From Citrobacter amalonaticus Y19 (lineage in GTDB: Bacteria; Pseudomonadota; Gammaproteobacteria; Enterobacterales; Enterobacteriaceae): a stretch of 64,000 nucleotides of DNA. The stretch lies in assembly GCF_000981805.1 (NCBI RefSeq), contig NZ_CP011132.1, positions 5,456,001 through 5,520,000 on the forward strand. The letters run 5' to 3'. Below the pieces are notes generated by a model that worked only from the letters and a program-made list of their open reading frames with translations, made no database searches and was not told the DNA's origin. Positions 1-8,731 of this stretch are shown piece after piece (position 1 is the stretch's first letter; each line of letters begins with the position of its first letter). The translations under genes and the position numbers were made by a program.

Positions 1-1024
1 GTTTTATCGGATAAATGTTATAAAGCGTTCAGCTCTTGCCAGGCGATACATGCATGAGATTACTTCGGTTGATATTGCAGAATACCGTGATCAGCGACTC
101 TCTGAAGTAAGTAGTAAAACGGGGCGAACTAATAGCCCTGCAAGTGTCCGACTTGAACTTGCGTTGCTATCTGCCCTTTATAACCTTGCTCGAATTGAAT
201 GGGGAACATGTACTCATAACCCTGTTGAGCATGTACGAAAACCACCGGCCTCCAAAGGGCGAACCCGAAGATTGACATCTCAGGAGGAGCGAAAGATTGG
301 CAGGGCGCTGGCAAAACGAAATATCGAGTTGGCAGCCATTTTTCATTTGGCCCTTGAAACGGCTATGCGTCAGGGGGAGATCCTCTCACTTCGCTGGGAG
401 AATATCGACCTGCACATTGGCATCGCTCATTTACCTCTCACTAAAAATGGGAGCGTACGGGATGTTCCGTTGTCGTTTAAAGCAAGAAAGGTATTAAGAG
501 AGTATTCCGGCCCTCTATCCGGACCTGTTTTCAGTTATACATCCAATGGGTTTAAAAGCGCCTGGCGAGAAGTTATACAGGCTTTAGGCATTGTCGATTT
601 GCATTTTCATGATCTACGACACGAAGCTATAAGCCGTCTTTTTGAGCTCGGAACACTGAATGTCATGGAAATTGCAGCGATATCAGGACACAAGAGCCTG
701 ACGATGCTAAAACGCTATACCCACCTTCGTGCGACGCAGCTGGTTAGTAAACTTGATATACGTAAACGACAGACGCAGAAACTGGCGGCGATCTTTGTTC
801 CGTATCCTGCTGAACTTGAGAGCAGCAATAACGGTATTGTTTTACGCTTCTCTGATCTTGAACATCCTTCACTTGAAGCGCAAACAAAGGAAGACGTTAT
901 CCAGAAAGCCTCTTTTGAGCTTCTCAGAATTCAGGCTCTTGCTGCTCGTTCTGGAGAACGACTCCCTCCACCAGGCAATATCAAAGCTAATGACCCAACT
1001 CGTGTGCTCATTAATCCGCTCTGA
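1..1024 (+). CDS. rci: Shufflon-specific tyrosine recombinase Rci (5' end outside window)
   Basis: Open from the left edge, so the N-terminus is missing. The first complete codons continue the reading frame upstream of the first ATG (at 50), and the translated residues there resemble the N-terminal part of Rci of plasmid R64. Catalytic features visible are the first Arg in ETAMRQGEIL, the HDLRHE box, the SGHKSLTMLKRYTH box with His and the Tyr nucleophile, and the long Rci-type C-terminal tail (FVPYPAE onward) that ordinary integrases lack. Rci inverts segments of the pilV 3' end to switch pilus-tip adhesins, so a pil operon with a shufflon probably lies just left of the window. Downstream begins the GI-type conjugation module, the same order seen in SPI-7-like elements. 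Family assignment is from recognised sequence; the presence of the shufflon is inference. Confidence 0.88.
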   Translation, partial: FYRINVIKRSALARRYMHEITSVDIAEYRDQRLSEVSSKTGRTNSPASVRLELALLSALYNLARIEWGTCTHNPVEHVRKPPASKGRTRRLTSQEERKIGRALAKRNIELAAIFHLALETAMRQGEILSLRWENIDLHIGIAHLPLTKNGSVRDVPLSFKARKVLREYSGPLSGPVFSYTSNGFKSAWREVIQALGIVDLHFHDLRHEAISRLFELGTLNVMEIAAISGHKSLTMLKRYTHLRATQLVSKLDIRKRQTQKLAAIFVPYPAELESSNNGIVLRFSDLEHPSLEAQTKEDVIQKASFELLRIQALAARSGERLPPPGNIKANDPTRVLINPL

Positions 1025-1231
1025 AATTTTGCGAACCCCTGGATTCAAACACATCTAAAACAAGGACGTTTTTAGACAGCGCTATTATGATAGTGGCCTT
1101 TCCAGATGATCCCCTCCGACCTGGTTTCCCCGCCGAAAAAAACTTCAGAAATGGCAGATGAGTTAATCATCGCCATAGAATGACGTTTTTTGCACCTTAT
1201 GGCTGTTCTGCGCAGCTATAAGGATTTTGAA

Positions 1232-2098
1232 ATGTCAGTCAGTCAAGTCGTCCCGGAAGAAGTTATACCTGAAAATCCAGAGGTTACTTCTTCGAAAGTT
1301 GTGCCTGCTGAGCCAGAGGCTCGCCGGTTGGTTCCCATTAACCTGAAAAAAATAGTCCGGATTGGAGGTCTGGGATTCCTCATTGTTTCTCTTGTTGGTT
1401 CTGTGGCCACGATTGTGATCATGGCACAGCAAATCTCTGATCTGAGTATTCGGGTGAACTCCCTGGATGCCGCTTTTCGCAGCGGTCAGATGAGCCAGTT
1501 GTCTGGTTCGGTTACTTCGCTCGAAGCTCAAAGCCGGAAACACGAGAAGCAGCTCGAGTCTGTCTCATCAGGGCTTGAATCAGTACAAAACCAGTTAGCT
1601 GATTTTCAGGGGGAACATTCAAAATTAACAGGAAGCATTAACAAACTTTCCTCAGAAGCCCTGGCGCGGCGTACCGCGATAGACGAACACTCTGAACGTA
1701 TTGATGACATTCACTCACGGTTGTCACAGGTTGAATCGCGAGTTGCCGGGCTGAGCAAAGCTGAAAGCAACACTTCTCAGAAAGAATCGAAGCAGAACCA
1801 GCAACCAGTCACTAAGAGCAAAACATCTTCAAAATCCGGGACAGGCCAGATCGTAAAAAAGCCTGAGCGGTCAGTCAGGCGCGCAGCTGTTGAAGCACCG
1901 TTTGTACTGACCGGCATTGAGCGGCGCGGCGGGCAGATGTTCGCAGTCGTCATCCCCCGTGGAAATTCCCAAATATCAGATATGCGGTTGCTTTCACCGG
2001 GAGACGGGATGCTGGGGTGGACGCTTCGTTCTATCCAGGACAGTGGTACTGCTGTTTTCAGCGTGAACGGTACCCAACATAGTTTACAGGTTCAATAA
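1232..2098 (+). CDS. Bitopic membrane protein with coiled coil, first gene of transfer block
   Basis: 288 residues from the ATG that follows TAAGGA at a good distance; an upstream in-frame ATG lacks a ribosome-binding site. A short cytoplasmic N-terminus rich in Val/Glu/Pro is followed by one membrane segment (about residues 38-60, GGLGFLIVSLVGSVATIVIM), then a long predicted coiled coil rich in Ser/Gln/Leu heptads, a basic Lys/Ser linker, and a compact C-terminal beta-rich domain (VLTGIERRGGQMFAVVIPRG...) reminiscent of PilP/secretin-pilot folds. It lies 12 bp upstream of the TIGR03759 gene and is probably cotranscribed. I do not recognise the family with certainty; a role linking inner membrane and envelope in pilus or mating-pair assembly is inference from topology and position. 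Confidence 0.75.
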   Translation: MSVSQVVPEEVIPENPEVTSSKVVPAEPEARRLVPINLKKIVRIGGLGFLIVSLVGSVATIVIMAQQISDLSIRVNSLDAAFRSGQMSQLSGSVTSLEAQSRKHEKQLESVSSGLESVQNQLADFQGEHSKLTGSINKLSSEALARRTAIDEHSERIDDIHSRLSQVESRVAGLSKAESNTSQKESKQNQQPVTKSKTSSKSGTGQIVKKPERSVRRAAVEAPFVLTGIERRGGQMFAVVIPRGNSQISDMRLLSPGDGMLGWTLRSIQDSGTAVFSVNGTQHSLQVQ

Positions 2099-2110
2099 GA
2101 GACCAGACAT

Positions 2111-2836
2111 ATGAAGCATCAGATGAGAAGAATTTTGATGGCAGGTGTACTTTCCTTGCCGCTGTGTGTGGCGGCATCAACAGTTACCACTCAATCGAAT
2201 CAGAGTCAGCAAACATCCCTGCAGGCATCATCAGCAAACCAGGTTCAGACGCAGCAACAGGGTCAACAATGGGGGCTTTCAGATGAGGACTGGAGTCGCT
2301 ATCAGTCGTTGATGAAAGGAGCCAGAGGCATTATGTCCCCTGGTCTTGATCCTCTTACTGCCCTGGGCGTCGAGACAGATAATTCATCTGAGCGCCGTCG
2401 GCTGGCTGAATTGTGGGTAAAACACGAATACGCCCGTACCGAGAAAGAACTCGCATTTCAACGAGAAATAAACACTGCCTGGCTTCGTCTTTATCCTGAA
2501 ACATTGGCCGTGAATATGGGGAATGCCGCGGGTATCGCTCATGACACACAAGGAAGACTGGCGTTATTTGTCAAAGAGTCATGTTCACGCTGTGATGCCC
2601 GGCTTGCTGCTGTTATCGCCGACAACAGACCGGTAGATATTTACCTTGTCGGAAATGACGTGAGCGACGAAAAAATCAGATCATGGGCAATAAGCCATGG
2701 CATACCAGTCGAAAAAGTGCGTAATCGGCAAATTACCCTAAATCATGATCGCGGTTTGTGGCAGCGCTATGGGCAAGGTCAGATGCCAGTTATTTTGCAG
2801 CAGGGAGAAGAGGGATGGCAAATTGCCGCATTCTGA
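2111..2836 (+). CDS. ICE protein, TIGR03759 family
   Basis: 241 residues with an N-terminal signal peptide (about 1-22, ending VAAS), a Gln/Ser-rich spacer, then the conserved WGLSDEDWSRYQSLMKGARG segment typical of this GI-type conjugation family. The C-terminal half contains a thioredoxin-like CSRC motif (about residue 158-161), suggesting a periplasmic disulfide-related or structural role. Its 3' end overlaps the next gene, the transglycosylase, by 22 bp, a sign of translational coupling. The biochemical role of the family is not established; assignment rests on recognised family sequence and on its fixed place ahead of the transglycosylase, TIGR03765 and TraD genes. Confidence 0.88.
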   Translation: MKHQMRRILMAGVLSLPLCVAASTVTTQSNQSQQTSLQASSANQVQTQQQGQQWGLSDEDWSRYQSLMKGARGIMSPGLDPLTALGVETDNSSERRRLAELWVKHEYARTEKELAFQREINTAWLRLYPETLAVNMGNAAGIAHDTQGRLALFVKESCSRCDARLAAVIADNRPVDIYLVGNDVSDEKIRSWAISHGIPVEKVRNRQITLNHDRGLWQRYGQGQMPVILQQGEEGWQIAAF

Positions 2837-3438
2837 AACTGGCTTGCTGTTTATGGTTTGTCAGCACTGGTTGCCTGGCGGTCGTGAATGTAAATAGCAG
2901 TGTTCAGGTAGTTCCGCAGGCTTATCGGGTCATTGCTGCTGCCGAGCGCGTTCCGGCAGAATCGCTTTACTCGCTGGCGATGGCCGAAAGCACCCGTAAA
3001 ACCGCATGGGGGTCTAAACCATGGCCCTGGACTATTAATGTAGCAGGGAAAGGATACCACTTTGAAACCCGCGAGGAGGCCTTTGCGGCACTTCTTGGAT
3101 TTATGCAGCGCTACCCTCTCAAGCGTATCGATGTCGGTGTAGCCCAGGTCAATCTTGGGTGGAACGGGCATCTTTTCCCATCCTTTCGTGATGCTTTTGA
3201 TCCCTACACAAATCTTCGTGCAGCGGCCCGAATTCTCCGTGCCTGCTATGACGCTCAGCCTGGAAGCTGGATTAAAGCTGCTGGCTGTTATCACCACCCG
3301 GCCGGTGGTAAGCCGGCAGCAAAATATATGGCTATCGTACGCCGCAAGCTAAGTCAGATCGCACCTGATATTAAGGTCCCTGAAGGGGGGCCGGTTGCTC
3401 TGGCCAGTCACTCATTAACCTGGGTTGAACCTCAATGA
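2815..3438 (+). CDS. Periplasmic lytic transglycosylase (SLT fold) of the conjugation system
   Basis: 207 residues from an ATG inside the end of the preceding gene, preceded by a purine-rich GGGAGAAGAGGG. Residues 1-23 form a signal peptide. The SLT domain follows, with the catalytic Glu in SLAMAEST, the GVAQVNLGWN segment equivalent to the GLMQI motif, and the AARILRACY helix. This kind of enzyme opens peptidoglycan locally so that a secretion channel can be built, like VirB1 or PilT-type transglycosylases. It sits in a tightly packed operon between TIGR03759 and TIGR03765. An alternative, longer reading starting at 2758 would have no signal peptide and is unlikely. Confidence 0.9.
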   Translation: MANCRILKLACCLWFVSTGCLAVVNVNSSVQVVPQAYRVIAAAERVPAESLYSLAMAESTRKTAWGSKPWPWTINVAGKGYHFETREEAFAALLGFMQRYPLKRIDVGVAQVNLGWNGHLFPSFRDAFDPYTNLRAAARILRACYDAQPGSWIKAAGCYHHPAGGKPAAKYMAIVRRKLSQIAPDIKVPEGGPVALASHSLTWVEPQ

Positions 3439-3964
3439 AAAAAATATCGATAAATATTTCAATGGCATCTTTTGTGTATCACTGCTTACAGCAGCGTTTA
3501 GTTGTTTTGCTTCGCTGACAGTGGTCGGGGATCTGGGCGGGGAGTCAACCAGACCATTATTCGAGGCGATTAATTCAGGTGAGGAGTCGCATTTGTCCGA
3601 TGTTTCTTCCTTGCCTGAACCACCGTCATCGCTGTCTATTTCCGATATGTTGCCCGTTAATACACCGGAAATGACACCCGGAAAGGTGACGTCTCGCCCT
3701 CTGCAGTTACCCGGTTTGCCCCCTGTTTTTGTGATTGGCGATGATGATATTTCCCGAGCCTGGCTGCGGCAGCGTGGTGCTGAACTGAAAGGGATGGGCG
3801 CCACAGGAATGGTAGTGAATGTTACGACTGAAAGTGCGCTCAACACGCTTAGAGGACTCTTGCCAGGTACTGAGATGGTCCCTGTTCGCGGCGGTGATTT
3901 GGCAAAGCGATTGAATCTGACGCATTACCCTGTCCTGATTACCGCTGATGGATTAGCGCAATGA
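3425..3964 (+). CDS. ICE protein, TIGR03765 family
   Basis: About 179 residues. The only early start in frame is a TTG that lies within the end of the transglycosylase gene; no well-placed ATG exists in this frame before the conserved region, so the exact start is uncertain. After a hydrophobic signal-like segment (FCVSLLTAAFSCFASL) comes an acidic/Pro-rich stretch and the conserved core PVFVIGDDDISRAWLRQR...GMGATGMVVNV...YPVLITADGLAQ, which is the recognised TIGR03765 signature. It is coupled by overlapping ATGA to the next gene. Function is unknown; it always accompanies TraD in this type of element. Confidence 0.85.
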   Translation: MNLNEKNIDKYFNGIFCVSLLTAAFSCFASLTVVGDLGGESTRPLFEAINSGEESHLSDVSSLPEPPSSLSISDMLPVNTPEMTPGKVTSRPLQLPGLPPVFVIGDDDISRAWLRQRGAELKGMGATGMVVNVTTESALNTLRGLLPGTEMVPVRGGDLAKRLNLTHYPVLITADGLAQ

Positions 3965-4509
3965 CCACAGTGGTTTTCATATTATTGGCTTTCATTTCAC
4001 TCACAGCTTTTTGGCTGCGGTGTAATACAAGAAGTGCCCGTGTCCGCAGACATCAGCGTAATCGACAGACGGCTAACAGGGTGTTGCTAAAACTGCCTGA
4101 GCTGAAAGCGGGGCAGCAGGTTTTATATTTACGGAAGATTAATCCCTATGTTTTCGAGGAGATGATTCTGACCGCCATAGAGCGGCGAGGAATACCGGTC
4201 AGGCGTAATCCGAGTTACAGCGGTGATGGTGGTATTGATGGTCAGTTCTGGATTGGTCAGGAAAGGTGGCTTGTCCAGGCTAAACGATTTGCCAGTGCTG
4301 TTCGTCCTGAACATGTCCGCCAGTTTGGTGAGTTAGTCCGACAAGAAAAATGCAGAGGTCTGTTTGTACACACAGGACGAACAGGTTTTATCAGTTTTAA
4401 GTATTTCAGTGATTACCCGGAAATTTTGCTCATAAGCGGGTCTTCCCTTTTGCTACTGCTGTCTGGTGAATCCGTTGAACATGTTCTCCGGCCATTAAAA
4501 AAGAGGTAA
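3961..4509 (+). CDS. Membrane-anchored Mrr-like restriction endonuclease-fold protein
   Basis: 182 residues. A single N-terminal membrane segment (about 3-20) precedes a domain with the Mrr_cat pattern: YVFEEMILTAIERRG, the acidic GDGGIDG turn supplying the Asp, and VQAKRF supplying the Q-x-K catalytic lysine, followed by HVRQFGELV and a GLFVHTGRTG strand. Mrr-type nucleases cleave modified or foreign DNA. Its start overlaps the stop of TIGR03765 and it lies directly upstream of TraD, so it is part of the transfer operon. A nuclease that processes or guards DNA at the channel is an inference; catalytic residues look intact but activity is unproven. Confidence 0.82.
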   Translation: MTTVVFILLAFISLTAFWLRCNTRSARVRRHQRNRQTANRVLLKLPELKAGQQVLYLRKINPYVFEEMILTAIERRGIPVRRNPSYSGDGGIDGQFWIGQERWLVQAKRFASAVRPEHVRQFGELVRQEKCRGLFVHTGRTGFISFKYFSDYPEILLISGSSLLLLLSGESVEHVLRPLKKR

Positions 4510-4514
4510 TACAG

Positions 4515-4742
4515 ATGAATTTTTCCACATCAACATTACCGTTTATTGGTTCGGTGTGGCTTTTGGTTTCTTTCCGGATTTTCATATTCCGGTCTGTATT
4601 GATTTCTTTGCTGATGTTTGGGTTATTTCTTTTCTTTTATTTATTTCTAGCCGTATTCCGCAAGGCCACAGATTCTGCTCATTTATTCCTCAAACTCAAT
4701 GATAAAACTTTTGCTCTGTTCCAGGGGAGGGCTTTTATATGA
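4515..4742 (+). CDS. Small membrane protein upstream of TraD
   Basis: 75 residues, preceded by GAGGTAATACAG. Two hydrophobic, Phe-rich segments (about 8-22 and 24-50) suggest a two-pass inner-membrane protein with a short charged tail. The gene lies 5 bp after the Mrr-like gene and its stop overlaps the TraD start (ATGA), supporting expression in the same operon. No family recognised. Confidence 0.6.
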   Translation: MNFSTSTLPFIGSVWLLVSFRIFIFRSVLISLLMFGLFLFFYLFLAVFRKATDSAHLFLKLNDKTFALFQGRAFI

Positions 4743-6850
4743 GCGACAAGTACGTGATGGAATCCCTCCTTCGCCCGGCGGTTGAACTGTATTCCGCTGC
4801 GGCGGCGGGTAGCGCAACCTTTATTTGCCTTACGGCCCCCTGGGCTGTCGCGCTCGCACCATCGGTCAGTTGGGTGACCGCCGCGGGGTTTGGTGTACTG
4901 GCGCTGAAGCGTACATCTGAGGGGATGAAAATACTCCGTTACCGCCAAAACATTCGCCGTTTGCCCCGATATGTACTGACCAGCGAGCAGATCCCCGTCA
5001 GCCAGCGGCACTTGTTCCTTGGCAAGGGCTTCCAGTGGTCTCCCCGCCATACGCAGCGTCTTCTGGAAGCGAGGCGTCCGGAGTGTGAGGTCTACGTACA
5101 ACCTTCTGTTATTTATCGCCTGGCACGCGATCTGGAAAAAAAGATGGAGTACAGCTTGCCGTGGTTGTGCAGGCTGACACGAACTGATTCGGCGCTCAAC
5201 CCGTTTCGCCCGTTGCCTCCTGTAGGAGGAAGCCCCATTTACCATGGTGTGGAACTGGATGAAACTACGGTCACCTATGATCTCGGAGAACGTGTAGGGC
5301 ATACACTGGTTATCGGCACCACACGAGTCGGTAAAACCCGGCTTGCTGAGTTACTTATCACACAGGATATTCGCCGTAAAAACGCTGCAGGCGAGCATGA
5401 AGTTGTCATCGTGTTTGACCCGAAAGGAGATGCCGATCTGTTGAGGCGAATGTATGCCGAGGCACACCGTGCTGGTCGTCAGGATAACTTCTGGGTGTTC
5501 CACCTCGGATGGCCAGATATAAGCGCTCGCTACAATGCCGTTGGACGGTTCAGCCGTATCTCGGAAGTAGCATCACGTGTTGCAGGACAGCTCTCCGGAG
5601 AGGGCAATTCTGCTGCATTTCGGGAATTTGCCTGGCGATTTGTCAATATTATTACCCGTGCGCTGGTCGCACTTGGCCAGCGTCCTGATTACGGTCTCAT
5701 ACTGCGTTACGTGACAAACATAGGTGAACTGTACGAAACCTATGTTGAGAATATGCTGAGTGAAAAGGCACCACAGTTGCTGAGTACAGTCGAAGCGCTG
5801 TTAGGTAGCGGTATAAGCGAGAAGGATCTGCCGCGTCACATGCAGGGCAGGCCTAATGGCATGAATATCTGGGCTATTGAGCAGGTACTGGCCAGCGAAG
5901 AAGGAAAAAAACTGTGGGACCCGGTGCTGGATGGGCTACGTAGCGCTGTGCAATATGATCGAACGTATTTCGACAAAATTGTTGCGTCACTGCTGCCGCT
6001 GCTTGAAAAGCTTACAACTGGTAAAACGGCCGCATTGCTGGCACCTGACTATACGGACCTGAACGATCCGAGACCGATCCTGGACTGGCATAACATTATA
6101 AAATCGCGCGGCGTGGTTTATATCGGCCTCGATGCACTATCCGACCCTGTTGTCGCAGCAGCAGTCGGCAACAGCATGTTCGCTGATCTCGTTTCCGAAG
6201 GTGGACACATCTATAAATTCGGTCTCGGTGATGAGGATGGCAGAAAAAGTTCGAAAGTGGCGATAAATCTTCACTGTGACGAGTTTAACGAGTTAATGGG
6301 TGATGAGTTTATTCCTCTCATCAACAAAGGGGGTGGTGCGGGCTTCCAGGTGACTGCATATACGCAGACTCTTTCGGACATCGAGGCCCGTATAGGCAGC
6401 AGTGCTAAAGCGAATCAGGTAGTGGGGAACTTCAACTCATTGATAATGCTCCGTGTGCGTGAAAAAAACACTGCCATGCTCCTGACCGACCAATTACCGG
6501 AAGTTGACGTCTACCAGAAAACCCTTACATCGGGTGTCACTGACGTATCCCGGCCGGGAGAGGGTACTGATTTTAACAGTAACGTTCAGGACCAGGTCAG
6601 TCTGGTTAAAGTCCCGATGCTCAACCCTTCAGACGTTATCAACCTGCCGAAAGGGCAGGCATTTGCCCTGCTTGAAGGAGGGCGCCTGTGGAAAATCAGG
6701 ATGCCGTTGCCGGCTGATAACGACGATCCTTACATGCCCGCGAGCCTGAAGCAGCTGGCTGACAACATGGAGCAGAATTACCGAACTGGAGTATCCTGGT
6801 GGACAGGCGGTGATGCGGCATATTCGGGGGGGCAAAATGTCTCAGCATGA
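4739..6850 (+). CDS. traD: Type IV coupling protein TraD (TIGR03743 family)
   Basis: 703 residues. Two N-terminal membrane segments (about 18-55) anchor a cytoplasmic RecA-like motor with Walker A GTTRVGKTR near residues 192-200, a Walker B-like VVIVFDPKGD strand, and the conserved HCDEFNELMGDEF and GAGFQVTAYTQT segments of VirD4/TraD proteins. It brings the relaxosome to the secretion channel and drives DNA transfer with ATP. Length is normal for GI-type TraD. It is flanked by TIGR03765 and TIGR03747 genes with overlapping stops and starts, as in other members of the lineage. Confidence 0.95.
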   Translation: MSDKYVMESLLRPAVELYSAAAAGSATFICLTAPWAVALAPSVSWVTAAGFGVLALKRTSEGMKILRYRQNIRRLPRYVLTSEQIPVSQRHLFLGKGFQWSPRHTQRLLEARRPECEVYVQPSVIYRLARDLEKKMEYSLPWLCRLTRTDSALNPFRPLPPVGGSPIYHGVELDETTVTYDLGERVGHTLVIGTTRVGKTRLAELLITQDIRRKNAAGEHEVVIVFDPKGDADLLRRMYAEAHRAGRQDNFWVFHLGWPDISARYNAVGRFSRISEVASRVAGQLSGEGNSAAFREFAWRFVNIITRALVALGQRPDYGLILRYVTNIGELYETYVENMLSEKAPQLLSTVEALLGSGISEKDLPRHMQGRPNGMNIWAIEQVLASEEGKKLWDPVLDGLRSAVQYDRTYFDKIVASLLPLLEKLTTGKTAALLAPDYTDLNDPRPILDWHNIIKSRGVVYIGLDALSDPVVAAAVGNSMFADLVSEGGHIYKFGLGDEDGRKSSKVAINLHCDEFNELMGDEFIPLINKGGGAGFQVTAYTQTLSDIEARIGSSAKANQVVGNFNSLIMLRVREKNTAMLLTDQLPEVDVYQKTLTSGVTDVSRPGEGTDFNSNVQDQVSLVKVPMLNPSDVINLPKGQAFALLEGGRLWKIRMPLPADNDDPYMPASLKQLADNMEQNYRTGVSWWTGGDAAYSGGQNVSA

Positions 6851-7598
6851 CAGAGATACTGCCAATCGCAGTTCGCCATCCCGACAGAAACAATCCGGAC
6901 CATTCGGCATGTTGCTCTGGGATTTGCCTGTCAGTTTAATTGGCATTCTGCTGGGGTCGCTTCTGGTTAGCCTGCTGATCGAATATGCCTGCATTGCCAT
7001 ACTCTGGCCTGACGAAGGTGCTTCACACAGCTACCGGGTGATGGTTGCAGAAAGCCACTGGTTGTCGGAAGGGTACACGCGGAGTTTACTGATGGCAGCG
7101 CCGGTTGAGACGATTTCGCGGTGGGTACATACCGCCTGGAACTGGTTGTTTGTCGATAGCGGATTCAGCCATTGGCTTCAATCATTCAGGGAAACTGGTC
7201 AGAAGGGGACTGGAGTTATCCCAACGATAAACCGGTTCGGTGACTCACTAATCGGCTGGCTTGGGGAGTACCTGCAAGCTACGCTCTGGGTAACTCTGAT
7301 TTTCTTCATCAGGGTGATGATCCTTTTTCTGAGTCTGCCGCTGTTCGGCCTGGTGATTATCACCGGCATAGTTGAAGGGCTGGTCCGTCGAGATTTGCGT
7401 CGTTACGGAGCTGGATATGAATCGAGCTTTGTCTACCATCACGCCAAACGTTTTATTAAACCCGCACTTTACGGCCCCTGCATGTTGTATCTGGCCTGGC
7501 CGACTGCTGTCTGGCCAAATCTCCTGTTGCTGCCATCAGCATTATTACTTGGCGGTGTTCTGGCCATCGTCACGGCGTCCTTTAAAAAATACCTATAG
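6837..7598 (+). CDS. ICE membrane protein, TIGR03747 family
   Basis: 253 residues from the ATG preceded by a GGGGGG tract; a longer GTG start at 6810 is possible but lacks that site. Membrane segments are visible at about 28-50 (LIGILLGSLLVSLLIEYACI), 155-190 (TLIFFIRVMILFLSLPLFGL) and two near the C-terminus. The conserved DLRRYGAGYESSFVYHHAKR stretch identifies the family. Overlaps the TraD 3' end and is followed by a strong terminator, so it closes this operon. Specific function unknown; presumed inner-membrane part of the mating apparatus. Confidence 0.88.
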   Translation: MSQHDRDTANRSSPSRQKQSGPFGMLLWDLPVSLIGILLGSLLVSLLIEYACIAILWPDEGASHSYRVMVAESHWLSEGYTRSLLMAAPVETISRWVHTAWNWLFVDSGFSHWLQSFRETGQKGTGVIPTINRFGDSLIGWLGEYLQATLWVTLIFFIRVMILFLSLPLFGLVIITGIVEGLVRRDLRRYGAGYESSFVYHHAKRFIKPALYGPCMLYLAWPTAVWPNLLLLPSALLLGGVLAIVTASFKKYL

Positions 7599-7630
7599 CC
7601 CAGGAAGTAGCTGTTTCGGGAATTCCCCGG

Positions 7631-7660
7631 AGCCCGCTCGATGTCGCGGGCTTTTTTTTT
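7631..7660 (+). terminator. Rho-independent terminator after the traD operon
   Basis: AGCCCGC and GCGGGCT flank an 8-base loop and are followed by an uninterrupted run of T. It separates the traD operon from the next transfer operon, whose promoter must lie in the following 130 bp. Confidence 0.9.
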
Positions 7661-7790
7661 GAAGGTCCATCTGTATTAACCAGCTCACTTTGTGTCATTT
7701 AATTTTCTGACCTTCATAAATATTTTCCTGCTGCCAGCATGTCCTGTTTGCGTCAATCTCCCGACGACAAGTTATTAGGGAGAGTCGCAA

Positions 7791-8108
7791 ATGCGTCACA
7801 CCACAATCATCCTGGCAATGTTATTGCCCGTTCTGCCGGTGCTGACCTGCCAGGCGTCAGAAAAAGATGAGCTGGCACTCGTGATGCGCCAGCTGGATCA
7901 GGTTCAGGCTGGCCTTGATCGCGCCCGCGTCGTAGCCAATCAGAATCAGGACGCTCGCTTTTATTTCGACTATCAGCAGGCAACCCGTGACATCTCAACG
8001 ATGAGGCAGGGCATATCCACTTATCTCGAGCCGTCGCGCGCGCAGCCAACAGCACCCTCCACTTTAGTCACCGGGCAGTACCGTGCTGAGGAGCCCTCAT
8101 GGCGATGA
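7791..8108 (+). CDS. RAQPRD-family ICE protein (TIGR01690)
   Basis: 105 residues with a signal peptide (about 1-22). The mature part is mostly helical with the conserved ELALVMRQLDQVQAGLDRA and RFYFDYQQ segments, and ends in EPSRAQPTAP followed by a GQYR motif, a variant of the RAQPRD tag that gives the family its name. First gene of the second transfer operon; overlaps the next gene. Likely a periplasmic helper of the channel; no activity is known. Confidence 0.9.
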   Translation: MRHTTIILAMLLPVLPVLTCQASEKDELALVMRQLDQVQAGLDRARVVANQNQDARFYFDYQQATRDISTMRQGISTYLEPSRAQPTAPSTLVTGQYRAEEPSWR

Positions 8109-8344
8109 ATGGCTCTCAGCTAAATGGATGGAGTGCGGGCACCGGAAGCAGCCTCACGCCCGGGCAACTGAACCTCTTGATCCTCGGTACGCTCGCCATC
8201 GTCGTTCTCCTTTTCAGCGCATGGGCACTGGTGCAGGCCTACCGTGGCCTGGTCAGTAAATCAGTGACGTTCAGGCAGTTCAATGAGCTGCTAATTCGAC
8301 TGATTGTGCTTTATCTGCTGACCCTGTTTCTGTTTTTCCACTGA
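8099..8344 (+). CDS. ICE membrane protein, TIGR03758 family
   Basis: 81 residues starting inside the RAQPRD gene. Two membrane segments (about 24-46 and 60-80) separated by the short charged loop RGLVSKSVTFRQFNELLIR. Size and sequence fit the TIGR03758 (DUF3262) family, in its usual place between RAQPRD and the pilin-like TIGR03745 gene. Confidence 0.88.
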   Translation: MAMNGSQLNGWSAGTGSSLTPGQLNLLILGTLAIVVLLFSAWALVQAYRGLVSKSVTFRQFNELLIRLIVLYLLTLFLFFH

Positions 8345-8356
8345 AAGGATGACTCA

Positions 8357-8722
8357 ATGAAATTCACTTTCTTCAGGCATTTTCGTTCTGCCTATTCCCG
8401 TGCGGGATATTTGTTGCTTACCGGTCTCTTAACTGCAAGTCAGGCTATGGCAGACTTGCCAGCTGTTGAACAGCCAACATCTGGAGGCGGTGGCGGAACC
8501 TACAACACCGTTATGGGCTACATCAAAATGGGGGCACTTGCGATAGGGCTTCTCGTATGTGTCGGTGCTTTTTTTGCCGTAGCGCATGCCGTGATTACCG
8601 CATTTCACGATATCCGTCGTGGTAAGGGGGAATGGACTCAGTTCCTGGTCTATCTGGTTGTCGGCATCATCCTCATCCTTTTGGTTATTTACCTCGCAAC
8701 TAAAGCTTCAGATATCCTGTAA
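8357..8722 (+). CDS. Pilin-like ICE membrane protein, TIGR03745 family
   Basis: 121 residues. Signal peptide (about 1-30, cleaved after SQAMA), a Gly-rich turn, then two membrane helices separated by FHDIRRGKGEWTQ. This topology is that of VirB2/TrbC-type pilin subunits, and the family (DUF2976) is in the corresponding position, directly before the TIGR03750 gene. A pilin role is inference from topology and order. Confidence 0.88.
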   Translation: MKFTFFRHFRSAYSRAGYLLLTGLLTASQAMADLPAVEQPTSGGGGGTYNTVMGYIKMGALAIGLLVCVGAFFAVAHAVITAFHDIRRGKGEWTQFLVYLVVGIILILLVIYLATKASDIL

Positions 8723-8731
8723 GGAGCCCAT

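Noticed and set aside
3415..3846. Minus-strand ORF of 143 codons under the TIGR03765 gene
   Set aside because: Shadow of a recognised gene in a compact operon.
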